Shown here piece by piece: positions 49,353-61,056 of a stretch of DNA of 64,000 nucleotides (within the stretch, counting starts at the first letter, position 1; the number at the start of each line of letters is the position of its first letter). The DNA comes from Lingula anatina. Lineage: Eukaryota > Brachiopoda > Lingulata > Lingulida > Lingulidae. The position numbers were made by a program, and so were the translations under genes. The notes under the pieces were generated by a model. The model was not told where the DNA came from and made no database searches. It saw only the letters and a list, made by a program, of their open reading frames with translations. The stretch lies in the NCBI RefSeq assembly GCF_001039355.2, contig NW_019775690.1, positions 25,371-89,370 of the forward strand, given 5' to 3'.

Positions 49353-52300
49353 ATTCATTTACAAACTACATTAACCATTTATTTTCTAGGAAAATGCTCA
49401 TGATCATTACCAGATAACCTTGATGAGCCAAGCATTTGAAACATGGAAGACATTTATAAGGGATTCTAGGAAAAGGTAAAGGAGTTGATGTCTGTACTCT
49501 GCATATGATGAACTATTGTTATAAGGATTTTACACTGTATTAAATTCAATTACATAAAAAATCCATTTTGTTCATTTTTTTGAGGTTTTTGTGTAAAATA
49601 CTGGATATTAATCCTACTTCTAAATGTGGACTGTCTGTTTCAGCTATGAATCAGAGAAGAAGGCTGTGAGATACCATTATTTGAAGACCATGGGAGTGAC
49701 GTGGAAGGGCTGGAGGAAGGTTGGTTATATTTCCATTAAAAAAGTGTCAAATATATTCTTTAGATTTTTTTCCTTTTGTTTTAAAAACCAAAAAGATGCA
49801 ATTCAGAAAGTGTTAGTTCTTGATTTATTGTTAAGGAAACCAAATTCATACCTTTCAGATAGCAAAACAATTAAAATGAAATCTGTCATGGAGTTGGATT
49901 TTTTATTGTTATTTTAGTACATTGGCTATGAAAGAAGAAAGAAGACAAAGCTGCATCGGGCAGTTGTGTTTCACAATCAGAAAATTTGTGGCAAAGTCAT
50001 AGGGCATTGGAAGGAGTACTGCAGACGTGCTGCAGTAATAAATGAAGAGGTAGAGAGGAGAGCACAGATACATGATAAAGAGTTACAAAGGTCAGTGAAT
50101 GTAAGATGCAGTTGGTGATGTACAAAATGTCATATATATATATATATATATATATACAGATATATATATATATATATATACAGTTTAAAATAACATTCAT
50201 TACAAAAACAGCAAAAATTACATTACGGAATCTAGATCAATAAGTTAAAAGCAATTAAGAACATTAAGAACTACATGATGATTAGAATTGTAACGAAAGT
50301 GGGTGAAAAGTTTGCCTTTATCTATTTTAGGAGGTGCCTGATACAGTGGCACAGGAATGCTGTAGAACAGAAACAAAACAAACAACAAGAAGCCAAAGCA
50401 GACAAGTTTCATGGACATATCGCTTTGAAAAAGGTACTTTTTTTATCAGCATCCAGACTACACATAAGTATCAGATCTGATTGTCTTATATAAAATAATG
50501 CTGTCTTATATAAAGAAAATAAAAGAAAAGACCTGTGTTAGATATTAATGACATCATTTAATATTCTGGCATATGTTATAGGTCTTCTCTGCTTGGAGAG
50601 AATATGCAAATGTTCATGCTTATGAACACAAGAAGACTGCAGAGAAATTGCTGTCTGCTCAGCAACATCTTGGTAAAGGTAAGGTTATTCATTGATTTAT
50701 GGTATTAGATAAGTACAGAAGGTAAAACAGATATGACCAAAACTGAAATTTTGTAAATATTGCTTTTATCCAATTTGTTTAGATTTGTTTGCATTAAGAA
50801 ATAACTTCTTAAAGATTGGACACGAGAAGTATTAATTGTGACTATTTTGAAAGGTCTTTATTTTTTTTATATCATATATTTGATTTCATTCAGTGAAACT
50901 ACACTATATTCTAACAAGATGGTACCAGTTGAAGAATGGAGCAGTGATACAGAGACTGAAGTTCCAGCAGGCTGTGGAGCACCATAACAATACACTAAGG
51001 ATGAGGACTATAACTGTGTGGAAGAACTACACAGTCCTTTGTCAAAGAAAGCTGGTACAGTGAATACTTTTTCTTTCTTTTCAGTCTTGTTTTATTTTGC
51101 AGAAAATGACCCATCTTTAACTAAAGCAGGCACAGACAGTTAATCCTTTAAATTTGCCCTTTTATAGAAATTACGTAGCACCTTTTCTCAGAGAAAACAC
51201 ATAAGTACACACATACTCTGTTTTTATATATATATATATGTATAATTTTGTATTTGGGCTACAAGCCTATTTCCCTCATCTCCATGGGTTTGACCTAGGG
51301 TTATCAATATTTCTCAAGTCCCCTCCTCTTGGTGGAGGGTAAATCTGATAAATCATTCGAAGTCCAATCTCATGTAGAGAGGATGTTGAATCTGAACAGA
51401 ACTTGGATGTCCTGAAGCATTTCTTTATTTTAGAGTGTAATAATGATATTATGATTAAATTATATTGAAGGATATGAAATGTCAAATTTTTTAAAAGTAT
51501 CACAACAATAAATGTATATGGATTTTTATACCAGGGGTGAGCGCAAGGCTATGTATTCTTCCATTGATATCATTTGTTGTTTTATTGATACAAAATTTTA
51601 ATATTTTTTTCAACAAAACATGCCCACATTGCTTGACCTTTCTAAAAAACTTGTCATAAAATATTACTCATATATTCAAATCTCTGTATTCTTTTTATTT
51701 ACTGTTTCAGCTCCTTCAGAAACAATGCATGTGGTTGTACACCACAAGGCTCACTGCCAAGTTCTTCCTCAAGTGGAGGGCTCAGTTTGCTGAGGCTCAG
51801 GAAGATCACACAAAAAACAATATGGCACTTTGGCAGTGGAGTTTTGTACTACAGAGAAAAGTAATTAACACATTTATGATCTATGCTATTAAATTCATTG
51901 TGTAGAGTTTGGGTGATAACTTGATAAATGTAAAATTTGGTCACTTCATGGTTATTTCTCTTAGAAAAATCTCAGGTTAGTTCAGCAAAGAGAAAAAAAT
52001 CCCTGGGGTATTAAGATAGGCTCCATACCCTCTGCTGAATTCATCATTTGAAATGCTGAGATATATTGAATACTGGAACATATTTAGTAAAATTCACCAC
52101 CTAAGTTACATTATTAGATGGATTTTTATTTCTGATTCTAATTGGCCTGGATGACTCAAAACATTGAGATGTATTTTTACAGTATAGAGTTACATAGATA
52201 ATATGCTGTGTAGCCCTAAAGAATAATTGATTTTAATGGTTCTTTTGTATTCTAGGTGTTCCTGGCCTGGCAAACCTATACACATGAGAGGCATAGAAAG

Positions 52301-54840
52301 AAGGCCAGGATTGAACTGGCCATGGAACAGCGCAGATTACGCCTCATCAGACAAGGGTGTGGTCAGTGGTTAAAAGTGGCCACAGAACTGAGTGAGGTCA
52401 GGTCCAAATTGGCTGCAGAGAGACAAGCACAGGTGAGTCATTTTGGTGTTTAGTGGACAGGGATGAGGTCAGTGGTAGAAAGCTGCCATAGATGGGCAAT
52501 GTCTAGTCTTAACTGACTACAGAGAAGCAAGTATAGACGAGCCTGTAAACTGAACACTTTGGGTATTACTTATATTCAATTCTAACCGAAATTCAAAAAT
52601 ACTGTTGGAAAGGAAATGTGAACACTTTGGAAAAAGTTTGTGATATATGTTGGACATAACATTTGTACTGTCTTTCAAACAGTTTGGAAGTAATATCTAA
52701 TCATCTTCCAGACTGCATACAATATCTATCAGCTGGTCCACAAGTGTGCCTTGCATTGGAGACAATGGACAATCAAACGCAAAGCAGCAAGACTGGAACA
52801 GGGAATAACAGGTGCCCCTTTACCTGGGGGTGAATCTGGCACAGGCAGAAATGCTCCTGCTAGGCCTCTGGAAAAGCACAGAGGAGTCCCAGGTTCCAGC
52901 AGACCCACACAGAGTGTGGCTTCACCACTCAGGAGTTTGAACTTGCCTGGAAAACACCAGGCTGGAGTAAGGGCATTAGAGAGGTAAATTAATATGCTGG
53001 AATGTCTTAGGTCATATGTTGTAGAAATTCTAAAATAAATTGTTTCAGATGATGCTAAAACAGAGTTTATATATTTGGTTTCATAAAAGTTATCATAAAA
53101 CAGTTCTTATTCTCAAGACTTAGAGATTTTTATACATGCATGCTTCCATACAAATAATATATTTAACTGATATATTTTACTTATTTTATATTTTGTCTGC
53201 TGTTTATTTGTTTCCCCCTTCATTTTCACTTGATCTAGTGCTCTTCTGGGACCCAATGTGATAAGACCAAGCAGACCCAGGCCTAGAAGACCAGACTTTC
53301 TAATTGACTCACTGAAAAGAGATGGTTTATACCACCCTACACCACAAAAAGCAACACTGCACACGAACAGCTCTCATCCAATGACTGAGCCAAGCATACA
53401 AATGGCTCTGAAAGGATTTTCTCCAGCCATGGCAGAAGATGAAGAGTCACAGCTACAGAATGTGCAGCCAACTGTGCTCACTTCTCAAGAACCAGTTGTG
53501 CAGCCTGGTGTGATACCCAGGACAGATAAAGACAATGGGAAACCTGATGCAAGCAATACTGGTGTCTTAAGTTCTATAGCAAAGGGCAGTAGGAGTAATG
53601 TTTGTTCTAATGCAGATGTTGGGATAAAACCACAGATTCGACACTCGCCCACCTTACCAATGGCATCTTCATCAGGACCAAAATTACAACAGATAACAAC
53701 AGCACACAAACCAAGTGATATTCTTATGACTCCTGCAATGTTCATGACAGCGCCAAGTGATGGCTCAGAACAAGCTTCACCACAAAGACCTGTGCTGCCA
53801 TCTGGTAATTTAATGACGGAAGCATCTGTGCTGACACCTACAAAAAAAGGGGTGCAAATACCTTTGACGCCTTCAACTTCCACGCCCGAGAAACATAGTG
53901 GGAAAGAAAATGGCAAAATGCTTTTGAAACCTGATGACTTTATTCAGTCACCTCCTGGAGCACATAAACTCAGTAAAGAACAAGAACTTACAGATATCAG
54001 AAACAAACTGCAGGAATACAATGATAAGAAAAAGAAACTGAGGTGAGGAAACTATCATTTCTTTGGAATAAAAAAGTAAAAAATTTGGGCCTGTTACTGT
54101 TATCTATATCAATCATTTTTTTGTGTCCTAATGTGATAAAATTTTGAGAACAGAGGTAAAATCATCCAGTTGATGTTATTTTAAAAAATTTGCTCCCTAC
54201 TGATTTTTAGGTTGTTAAGAGAGCAGGAGGGTCATTTAAGAGAGTGGCTTGAGGAGCAGCAGATTGATGGTAAAAGTGTGGAGGAGCAGCATGAAGATGT
54301 AGACCAGGTGAAGGAGGAATTAGAGGAGGTAACTAAAAACTTCAACCATCTCTTTGACTGGGGTTTACAGTTACACACTGCAGTGTGAATACTCATTCTT
54401 TGCTATTCTTCCCACTAAAATAAAAATGTCAATTTTGAAATAGGTATTTAAAGAGGTTTGTGTCACATTTCCATTTAGTGATATAGGTTTACTTCTTAAG
54501 AATGAGCTGGATTGCAAATTTTATAACATATTGATATTTGTTCTTCTGCATATATTTGTTTCACTTGTTTATAAATTCTTTTACCTCTACTGACAATGAA
54601 AATGTGATGCGTTTGAAATTTACTAACATTGAGTTTATTGATTTTATCTCATGTCAGTAACAGAATATGTATTTTCCTTAATTTTTTTAAAAAAAATATG
54701 AAGGTTTCCCTTTTTTTTTTCAGATTAGTAAAGAGATCTTAGAGTTTACGCTATGGTTACACAAAGAAAGGAACACTTGCCAGAGATTAAAAGAAAGAGC
54801 CAAGAACATTTTGGCAGAACTCCAACAGATAATCTCATGA
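43235..54840 (+). CDS. SFI1: SFI1-type centrin-binding centriolar protein
   Basis: Twenty-eight coding exons by hand, all GT-AG: 43235-43566, 43975-44118, 44379-44450, 44756-44866, 45072-45166, 45575-45692, 45876-45978, 46269-46425, 46789-46950, 47140-47210, 47330-47422, 47714-47811, 48088-48154, 48612-48742, 48908-48989, 49097-49189, 49390-49475, 49644-49719, 49918-50090, 50331-50433, 50582-50678, 50894-51054, 51711-51860, 52256-52432, 52712-52983, 53239-54042, 54211-54328, 54724-54840. The frame closes at 1420 residues (vertebrate SFI1 about 1240). [18 protein letters not shown] matches the vertebrate N-terminal region. The middle is a long helical array of SFI1 repeats with spaced tryptophans ([34 protein letters not shown]). 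A Ser/Pro-rich linker of about 260 residues is encoded by exon 26, and a C-terminal coiled coil ([20 protein letters not shown] onward) follows. Known role: centrin scaffold at centrioles. Exon 2 acceptor is the least certain. Confidence 0.94.
43591..43611. repeat. (CA)n microsatellite
   Basis: Ten CA units in SFI1 intron 1. Confidence 0.95.
49308..49352. repeat. (GT)n(GA)n compound microsatellite
   Basis: GT run followed directly by a GA run in an SFI1 intron. Confidence 0.95.
50132..50181. repeat. (TA)n microsatellite
   Basis: Two TA runs separated by CAGA in an SFI1 intron. A shorter TA run lies at 51225-51241 in another intron. Confidence 0.95.
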
Positions 54841-56658
54841 TTTGTCTGAAGACATTTTGAAAAGCTCTCAAAACATGATGTTTTTGAAAAAAATATTGGA
54901 CAACTGCTTTTTTATTCTCTGTCTAGTCTAAGTTAAAACAATTAGAAACATAAGTTTTCATTTAATTAAATGTAAAACATGCTGGTAGAGTACGTTTATC
55001 AACATCTGGGAATGGCTGGTAATAATAATGATAATAATAATAAAACATGGAAGATCTTTATAGGCATAGTTTGTCCAAATAACCGACCAATCACAAATGG
55101 CACAGAAAACGGAAGACAGTAACTTGTACCTATTGTGGGCAACTACCGCAGGACTAGTATGGTGCAACCGCAAAACGGAGGCGTATCCATGGGGGTGGGG
55201 CAGTACTTCCGCGTACTGCACCAGATGCATAAGATTTGCTTTGATATGCATGGGTTAATGTTACAAGTTTTATGCGTTTTACAGCCCCATAAATCAGTTC
55301 AAATTAATTTTTTAGACTTTTTACGAGAGAGAATTCTCTGAACAGTTTGAAACAGCGAGCCGCTTTTTTTCAGACGGGTGACGCACAGGATTTTCAGATG
55401 TCTTTGGCAACAGATTGGAAGAAGCTAAACGCTTCACCATGAACTTTTTTATGCTCAAAGAATAAAATGTTACAAAATAATTGAAATTGTTTCTGTCTGT
55501 CTCATTAACCGAATATTAATGGGAATGTCACCTCTGTCCAGACCTGTCATGACGGCACTGATTGTGTTAGTTGTGCCACAACACAATTCGTCACAGTCAG
55601 GGGATGAGTCGTGATTGCGGTCCCTAACTATTACCAGTAAAAAAAAACTTTCCCCATACTAGTATAGTATTCGAGTAACACCTTTTTAAGTTAAATTCTG
55701 ACAGTTGAACAGGTATGAGTGAAGGTTGGTTGCCTCTTGGCCCTTCGTGTGTGTTTGCCTCGGACAGAGAGGAAATCAGCATGACGAAGATAATACGGCG
55801 ACACAGATCGATAGAAGAGCTGCACTAGACGTGGAGACCTGCCAAAAGCTGGGGGAGTTAATCTTCTGCAACACTCCAGTCTGTCTAGATAGTTCCATTG
55901 AAGCGATCATTATACCATCGCATGCCTTTTCACTACTTATGAGGCCGAAAACGTATAAGATATTTCAGAAATGAAAACTTTCAAGATAATAGAGAGTAAG
56001 AGAGAAAACAAAAGAGCTAACGAACAATGGCATAAACAAGGTTGTAGATTTTTTATTTAATTTCTACTTTATTTTTTTTTTTTGTTAATTTTTGACGGGT
56101 GTAAACATTGATTCTGGTGAATGTTGACCCGGTCAAAGCATGCTGTAATTTTTTTACATGGCTGGGTAGAACACGTCCCGCGCCTGGCTTCGCCATGACC
56201 CTTTATGACACGTACGTGCTGACAACAAACCTTTAGGTAATCATCACTTCAAAGATGAACATTGCATTAGGCATTTGATTTCATTTGATCAAAAAATAGA
56301 TCACGGTTTGATGGCAGAGAAATGCGTTATCTCACACAAACGTCATCCAACACGGTGTTTATTATTACTCATTGAACTCTGAAAAAGGGAGAAAATTCCT
56401 CTTACACAAATATCAAACATTTTGTTTCTAATACAGAAATTTCGTCTTTGTAGACCTCTAAAATGAATCGTTATAAAGCATATGCTATCTAATTCTCGTA
56501 GACCCCTCCCCCTTCAAAGAGTTGACAATGAAGCAGTGAAATTTTATATATAAGATAATAGCCAAAAGAGAAACTATAAGATAAAAGCTAAAACAGAAAC
56601 TAAACAAAAAAAAACTTTTCCTTTTCACCCACGCTTTACTTTAATGCCATCAAATTTC
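54841..56658. other. SFI1 3' flank and intergenic DNA
   Basis: Includes the SFI1 3' UTR. Possible AATAAA signals lie near 55040 and 55462. The open frames at 55135-55341 and 55726-55974 have no recognisable family, and I leave them uncalled. Confidence 0.5.
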
Positions 56659-56838
56659 ATTTCTCCTTGTTGAACTCAGATAGAGTCAAGAAACATTTTC
56701 ACTCACACTCGTCAAATCTACAAGTAGTTCTTCGCAGTTTATTTCTGCCCGTTGAACTCTGGAAGAGTCGAGAAATATTTTCACTCACACTCATCAACTC
56801 TAGTCCTCAAAGTTTATTTCTCCTCGTTGAACCCTGCA
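56659..56838. repeat. Tandem repeat, ~80-bp unit
   Basis: About two and a third diverged units carry TTTCTCC-TGTTGAACTC, GAGTC-AGAAA and ATTTTCACTCACACTC. Confidence 0.8.
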
Positions 56839-59180
56839 CCCTCTACTGTGCCGGCATCTATACCGGCTAGGTGACGGAGATAGTACACGGTCGAGGTGGG
56901 ACCAGGGTAAACAATGGCATACTGCCACGGGTGGTGAAGATATCAGAACTCCGTGGAAAGCTTCTGTCTACAAGTGCTTTCTAATCACTGCTTCTGTCGG
57001 CTTCCTCTTTCTCGGGGAACACAGCCCAATATCAGTGCAAACCATCTGAACAAAAAATACGTGAAATGGTTTTTTTGTAATCAGAACGTTTTGTTCCAGT
57101 TGGTTCTTTGAGTTTTTTTTTCGGTTTTAAATTTCTTTGAACCAGGAAGACAATGAAGTGTTACACAAAATCTGCAGGTTTACCCTAGGTGTTGGTAAAT
57201 TATAGGCTTTGGATTTTTACATAATCAAAAATTTCTTTATTTCAAGTGGCCACTCAATGTGACCACGAGATATAAGTTGAGTATGGATCAGGAAGAAATT
57301 GATGTGCTACACGGAATCGTGCTGTGTATCCTCCTTGTCGACTTGGAATCCTGGAGGTTCGCATATGACAACTAACAATTGGGGGCTATGCTTATGGAAG
57401 GTCCACAAATAAGTGCACTTTTTCTCCGGTGCAAGATCTTACTTTCAGCATCATCATGTTTTTTCACTGTAAGAAAAGCCTGTAGTGCTATTTCACCACA
57501 AAAATGGTCAATTCATCTCCCACTTTTAAACAAGAAATACCGACAGTGTACGTTGATGACCTATCGCTAACCAAGTAGCAGTTTCAACACATAACGCGCC
57601 TCCGAAAGTTGAGCAAGAGCGAGGCGCCCCTGTCATAAATTGAAGTAAGACATGCAAACACACGAAGGCTTGCGATCACTGTTAAAAGTCTGGTTTATAA
57701 TAAATCCATCTTCACCCTTAACTATGATACCTCTGCCCAACAACATCACTCTAAAAAGCATCTGTCGACCCGCGACTGTAAACACATGCGTTTCCAGACA
57801 GAAAGATGTGGAAATGGATAAGTGAAATTGTCTTGGATAGGCTCAATATTAACTCGTTAATCAAATTTGACGAAATAAAATGATGGTAAGAAATCAGGAA
57901 TAGAACAGTCAAACAAAAACAGTGGCCAATTTAATTTCTATTTATTATCTTTTAGCCGTATATTCCAAGTTAACAAACCCAGCAACTACGCACCTCTACC
58001 TGTTATATATTTAGCATTAAACAATGCTATAAATCGTGAATGAAAAAAGTTTTGTTTCATTCAACCTCATCGTCTGTGTAAAGTATCCGTGTCATAAAGG
58101 TGGCACTGTTTGTTTTTCGCCGATCATATAGTGTCATAAAGCTGTCTGGGCTGTCTGCGAGGCCCTGCTGTCGTTCCCCGTTATTTGCCGTAGGTCACCG
58201 CGTGTCAGCTGATGTTAGGATACTGATAGCCTTCCAGATATCAGCACAGTCTTGTCATTTTATTCCCAACCTGTACACCCTGTGTACTGCATGAACACGT
58301 TCACGCGTACCTGTTCATGACAGTAAAATTTTTATAGATAGTCCGAGTAATAAAAATTCCACATATTACAATAACAGCGATGTTTTTTTCATAACCCCGC
58401 AAGCAAGGGCGTTAGTACATGGAAGTCTCTGTAAGCTAGTTTTTACAACTATATATTTTAGCAGGTTGTGGGAAATAACGCTCGAGCTATGAACTGGTTG
58501 GTATATATCTAGCACAAGTTTCTTACAACTTTTCTTCTGATCAGTAAATTGACATGCATAAAATCATTAAAACGCTCTTTGAAGATATTCTAGTCCAATC
58601 TAAATAAATGATTTCTAAATGGAACCAGAGGTCCCATTGAGTCGGTCCTGCAGAGAAAAGCACTTTAGTCGTCTTAAAAGTCTTATTATCACACCTTTAG
58701 TATGCTAAGGTTATCACCGTGTTATTAATCATTCACCTTACCAACCTGTCACCCCTATGTTTGAAAATGCAGAGCCCAACAGAGGGCGTGAGTGGCACGC
58801 ACCAGGCAAGCTACAGCGCCTGATCGTTTAAGTATAATCGTCCAAAAGCATGTGGATCGCGAGAGATGAACGCGTTAAGCCGCAACAATAAGCGCGCACC
58901 CAAGTATTTGCTTACGTAGAGTACACACACATATATACACCAGGCAGCGTGTCTGCGAATGCCAGTTGGAAACACAACAGCGTCCGGTTCAGACTGTTAA
59001 CACTACTGTGACTGTCGTTAAGAGGTGTTGTTAAACAGAAGAGGAAGCGACAGACGTCCATACGTCGTGTTTACACCTGGATTTTACGTTTGCCATTAAG
59101 GAATAATCACATTTAAGCTCACGGAATTCGTATCACCTTTAACATCACACGGCTGTCGTTTGCACAGTTTATCTGCGGCT
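56839..59180. other. Intergenic stretch upstream of the LRR gene
   Basis: No gene recognised. The 5' UTR and promoter of the LRR gene should occupy the last few hundred bases (TATATATACACCAGG near 58930 is a possible TATA context). Confidence 0.45.
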
Positions 59181-61056
59181 ATGGAGAGCAGAAGCGGAGT
59201 GTGGATTTTTGCCGTGATTTTTTCTTACCTGGTCATCCTGCCTGTTAGGGTGGAAGGGTGTCCACCAGAATGTCTTTGCCGAGGAGATACGGCGGATTGC
59301 AGTTTCAAGAAGTTTAAATCAGTCCCAAGAAACATCCCGTCTTCCGTGCAGAAGCTGTAAGTTATAAACTCACGAGTCATTTGTTGTTATTCTTGTAATA
59401 AATGTTACGGTTGTTTCACTTTCACTCAGAATTCAGTAATTTAACTTGATTGGAAGGTAGTCGTAAAGTGTCGGATAGACATTTTTGACATAACATTTTG
59501 ACGCTGTCTCAACGAGTACATCTCCGCCTTCAAAGCCGATTTTCTGTATCTTTTTACGTTTGCTTTAACGTGATTTAGCAGTCGTGGGTTTTAAACGGGG
59601 TTTAAGGTGCTTTCCTTTCAAATAAGTGATCAATGAAAGGTTTTAAACGCTGATTGGTAAGTCTTTTCAGCTTGTGATTCGGTAACCCATTATTTATCCG
59701 TCACTTCAGTCCACAGACCTTAACAAAAAATTCGGATTAAAGGCCGCAGTATATCTGATATGTAAACTGACTGAGAGAGTTTTATTCTGAAGGTTAAAAA
59801 TGCAGGATCATGTTGCGAGATCTAATTCTTTCCGGACACTTAGTTCAGCATTCTCTCAATGAGTGTCCCACTGAGATAGAGGGGTCTTGTGTTGGTTCCA
59901 AACCGTCTTCCTTTCTCAGACTTCTCAAGCGAAACATAAAATATTAGAAATTTAAGACGTGTTTTAACGAAATAACAGAGTCAGTCGTTTACGTCAGATT
60001 GTACTATCGTTTACCTTTCCTTATGTATGTAGTATATACATTTAGCCTGCCTATAGTATAGGGCCTACTAAATAATTGTAGTTCTTGTATAATATTTGTT
60101 GAATGTAATGTATATAGTCATTGTTCTTTCTCTCCTTGCTGTACAATACAACACGTAATTAAATTATTTGTTTTTCTAGCGATTTGGAGGGCAACAATAT
60201 CACTGTTATCCGTCGAAATGACTTGAAAGGATTAACCAACCTGAAATACATGTAAGTTTGCTATACGTTTTATGTTATTCTACACACCTAGACGCTGTTT
60301 TCACATCATGTATTCGCTTTTGGTTGTGTGCATCCCACTCACACGATTAAAACAGTTGACAGAATCCGTTACTGCCGCCTAGAAAGCTTAATTGATTGCA
60401 GTGTCAAAGTAATCACATATTTGTATACTAACGCGGTAATCTATTCACTGGTTTCTTTGTTCGCTTTTCCAAAGCCTTGTGATGTTTTGCGCTTAGAAAT
60501 TCCATTTGAATCACGATTTGAACTTAAAAATCGACAAGCTATCATATTTTTATCATTCATTACACTTATGTTGTATATTATATCGCCTAACCATATTTCT
60601 AGAACTGCGTATTCAGCAACACTTCCACTTCATAGACACCTTCTGTGAAGCAGATTATAAGCGGAAATAATTCATGAAATCATAAAATTCGCCAAGCGTC
60701 AAGACAATTACCATGCTTGCACCGCAGATTATGAGATAGTGATCAATTTCTATTACTGCAGATTGCTTATTACTCATAGTGTACGGAACATGAAACGCGC
60801 TTGTACCAAGTTCATCCACATAAATTAAAGACCAACTAGTTATTATAATGCGATCACCAGCGTTTTTAATCTTGAGATAGATGATAATGAAATTAAGAAA
60901 TAATTTGAAGGCATTCGTTACGCTTTGTGACTAGGGATAAATATGTGTATATATATGAAAACCTATTTTTATTTATATTCTCAGGTATTTGTTGGACAAC
61001 CAAATTTCTACCATAGAAAAGGGAGCATTTGACGACTTGGTGTATCTGGAGAGATT
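59181..61056 (+). CDS. Secreted LRR protein, 5' exons (Slit/peroxidasin-like)
   Basis: Three exons: 59181-59356, 60180-60251 and 60985-61056, joined in phase 2 with consensus GTAAGT donors. The start is the ATG at 59181, which opens a signal peptide of about 26 residues. It is followed by a cysteine-rich LRR cap (CPPECLCRGDTADC), SVPRNIP, and then two 24-residue LRRs, each on its own 72-bp exon (DLEGNNITVIRRNDLKGL; YLLDNQISTIEKGAFDDL). This one-repeat-per-exon layout and the N-cap match Slit and peroxidasin genes. The first repeats look closest to the start of Slit, but the window ends before any diagnostic domain. The gene continues past the right edge. Confidence 0.82.

Noticed and set aside
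55135-55974. Open frames downstream of SFI1
   Set aside because: No family recognised, no upstream signal or splice context, and the lengths are expected by chance.
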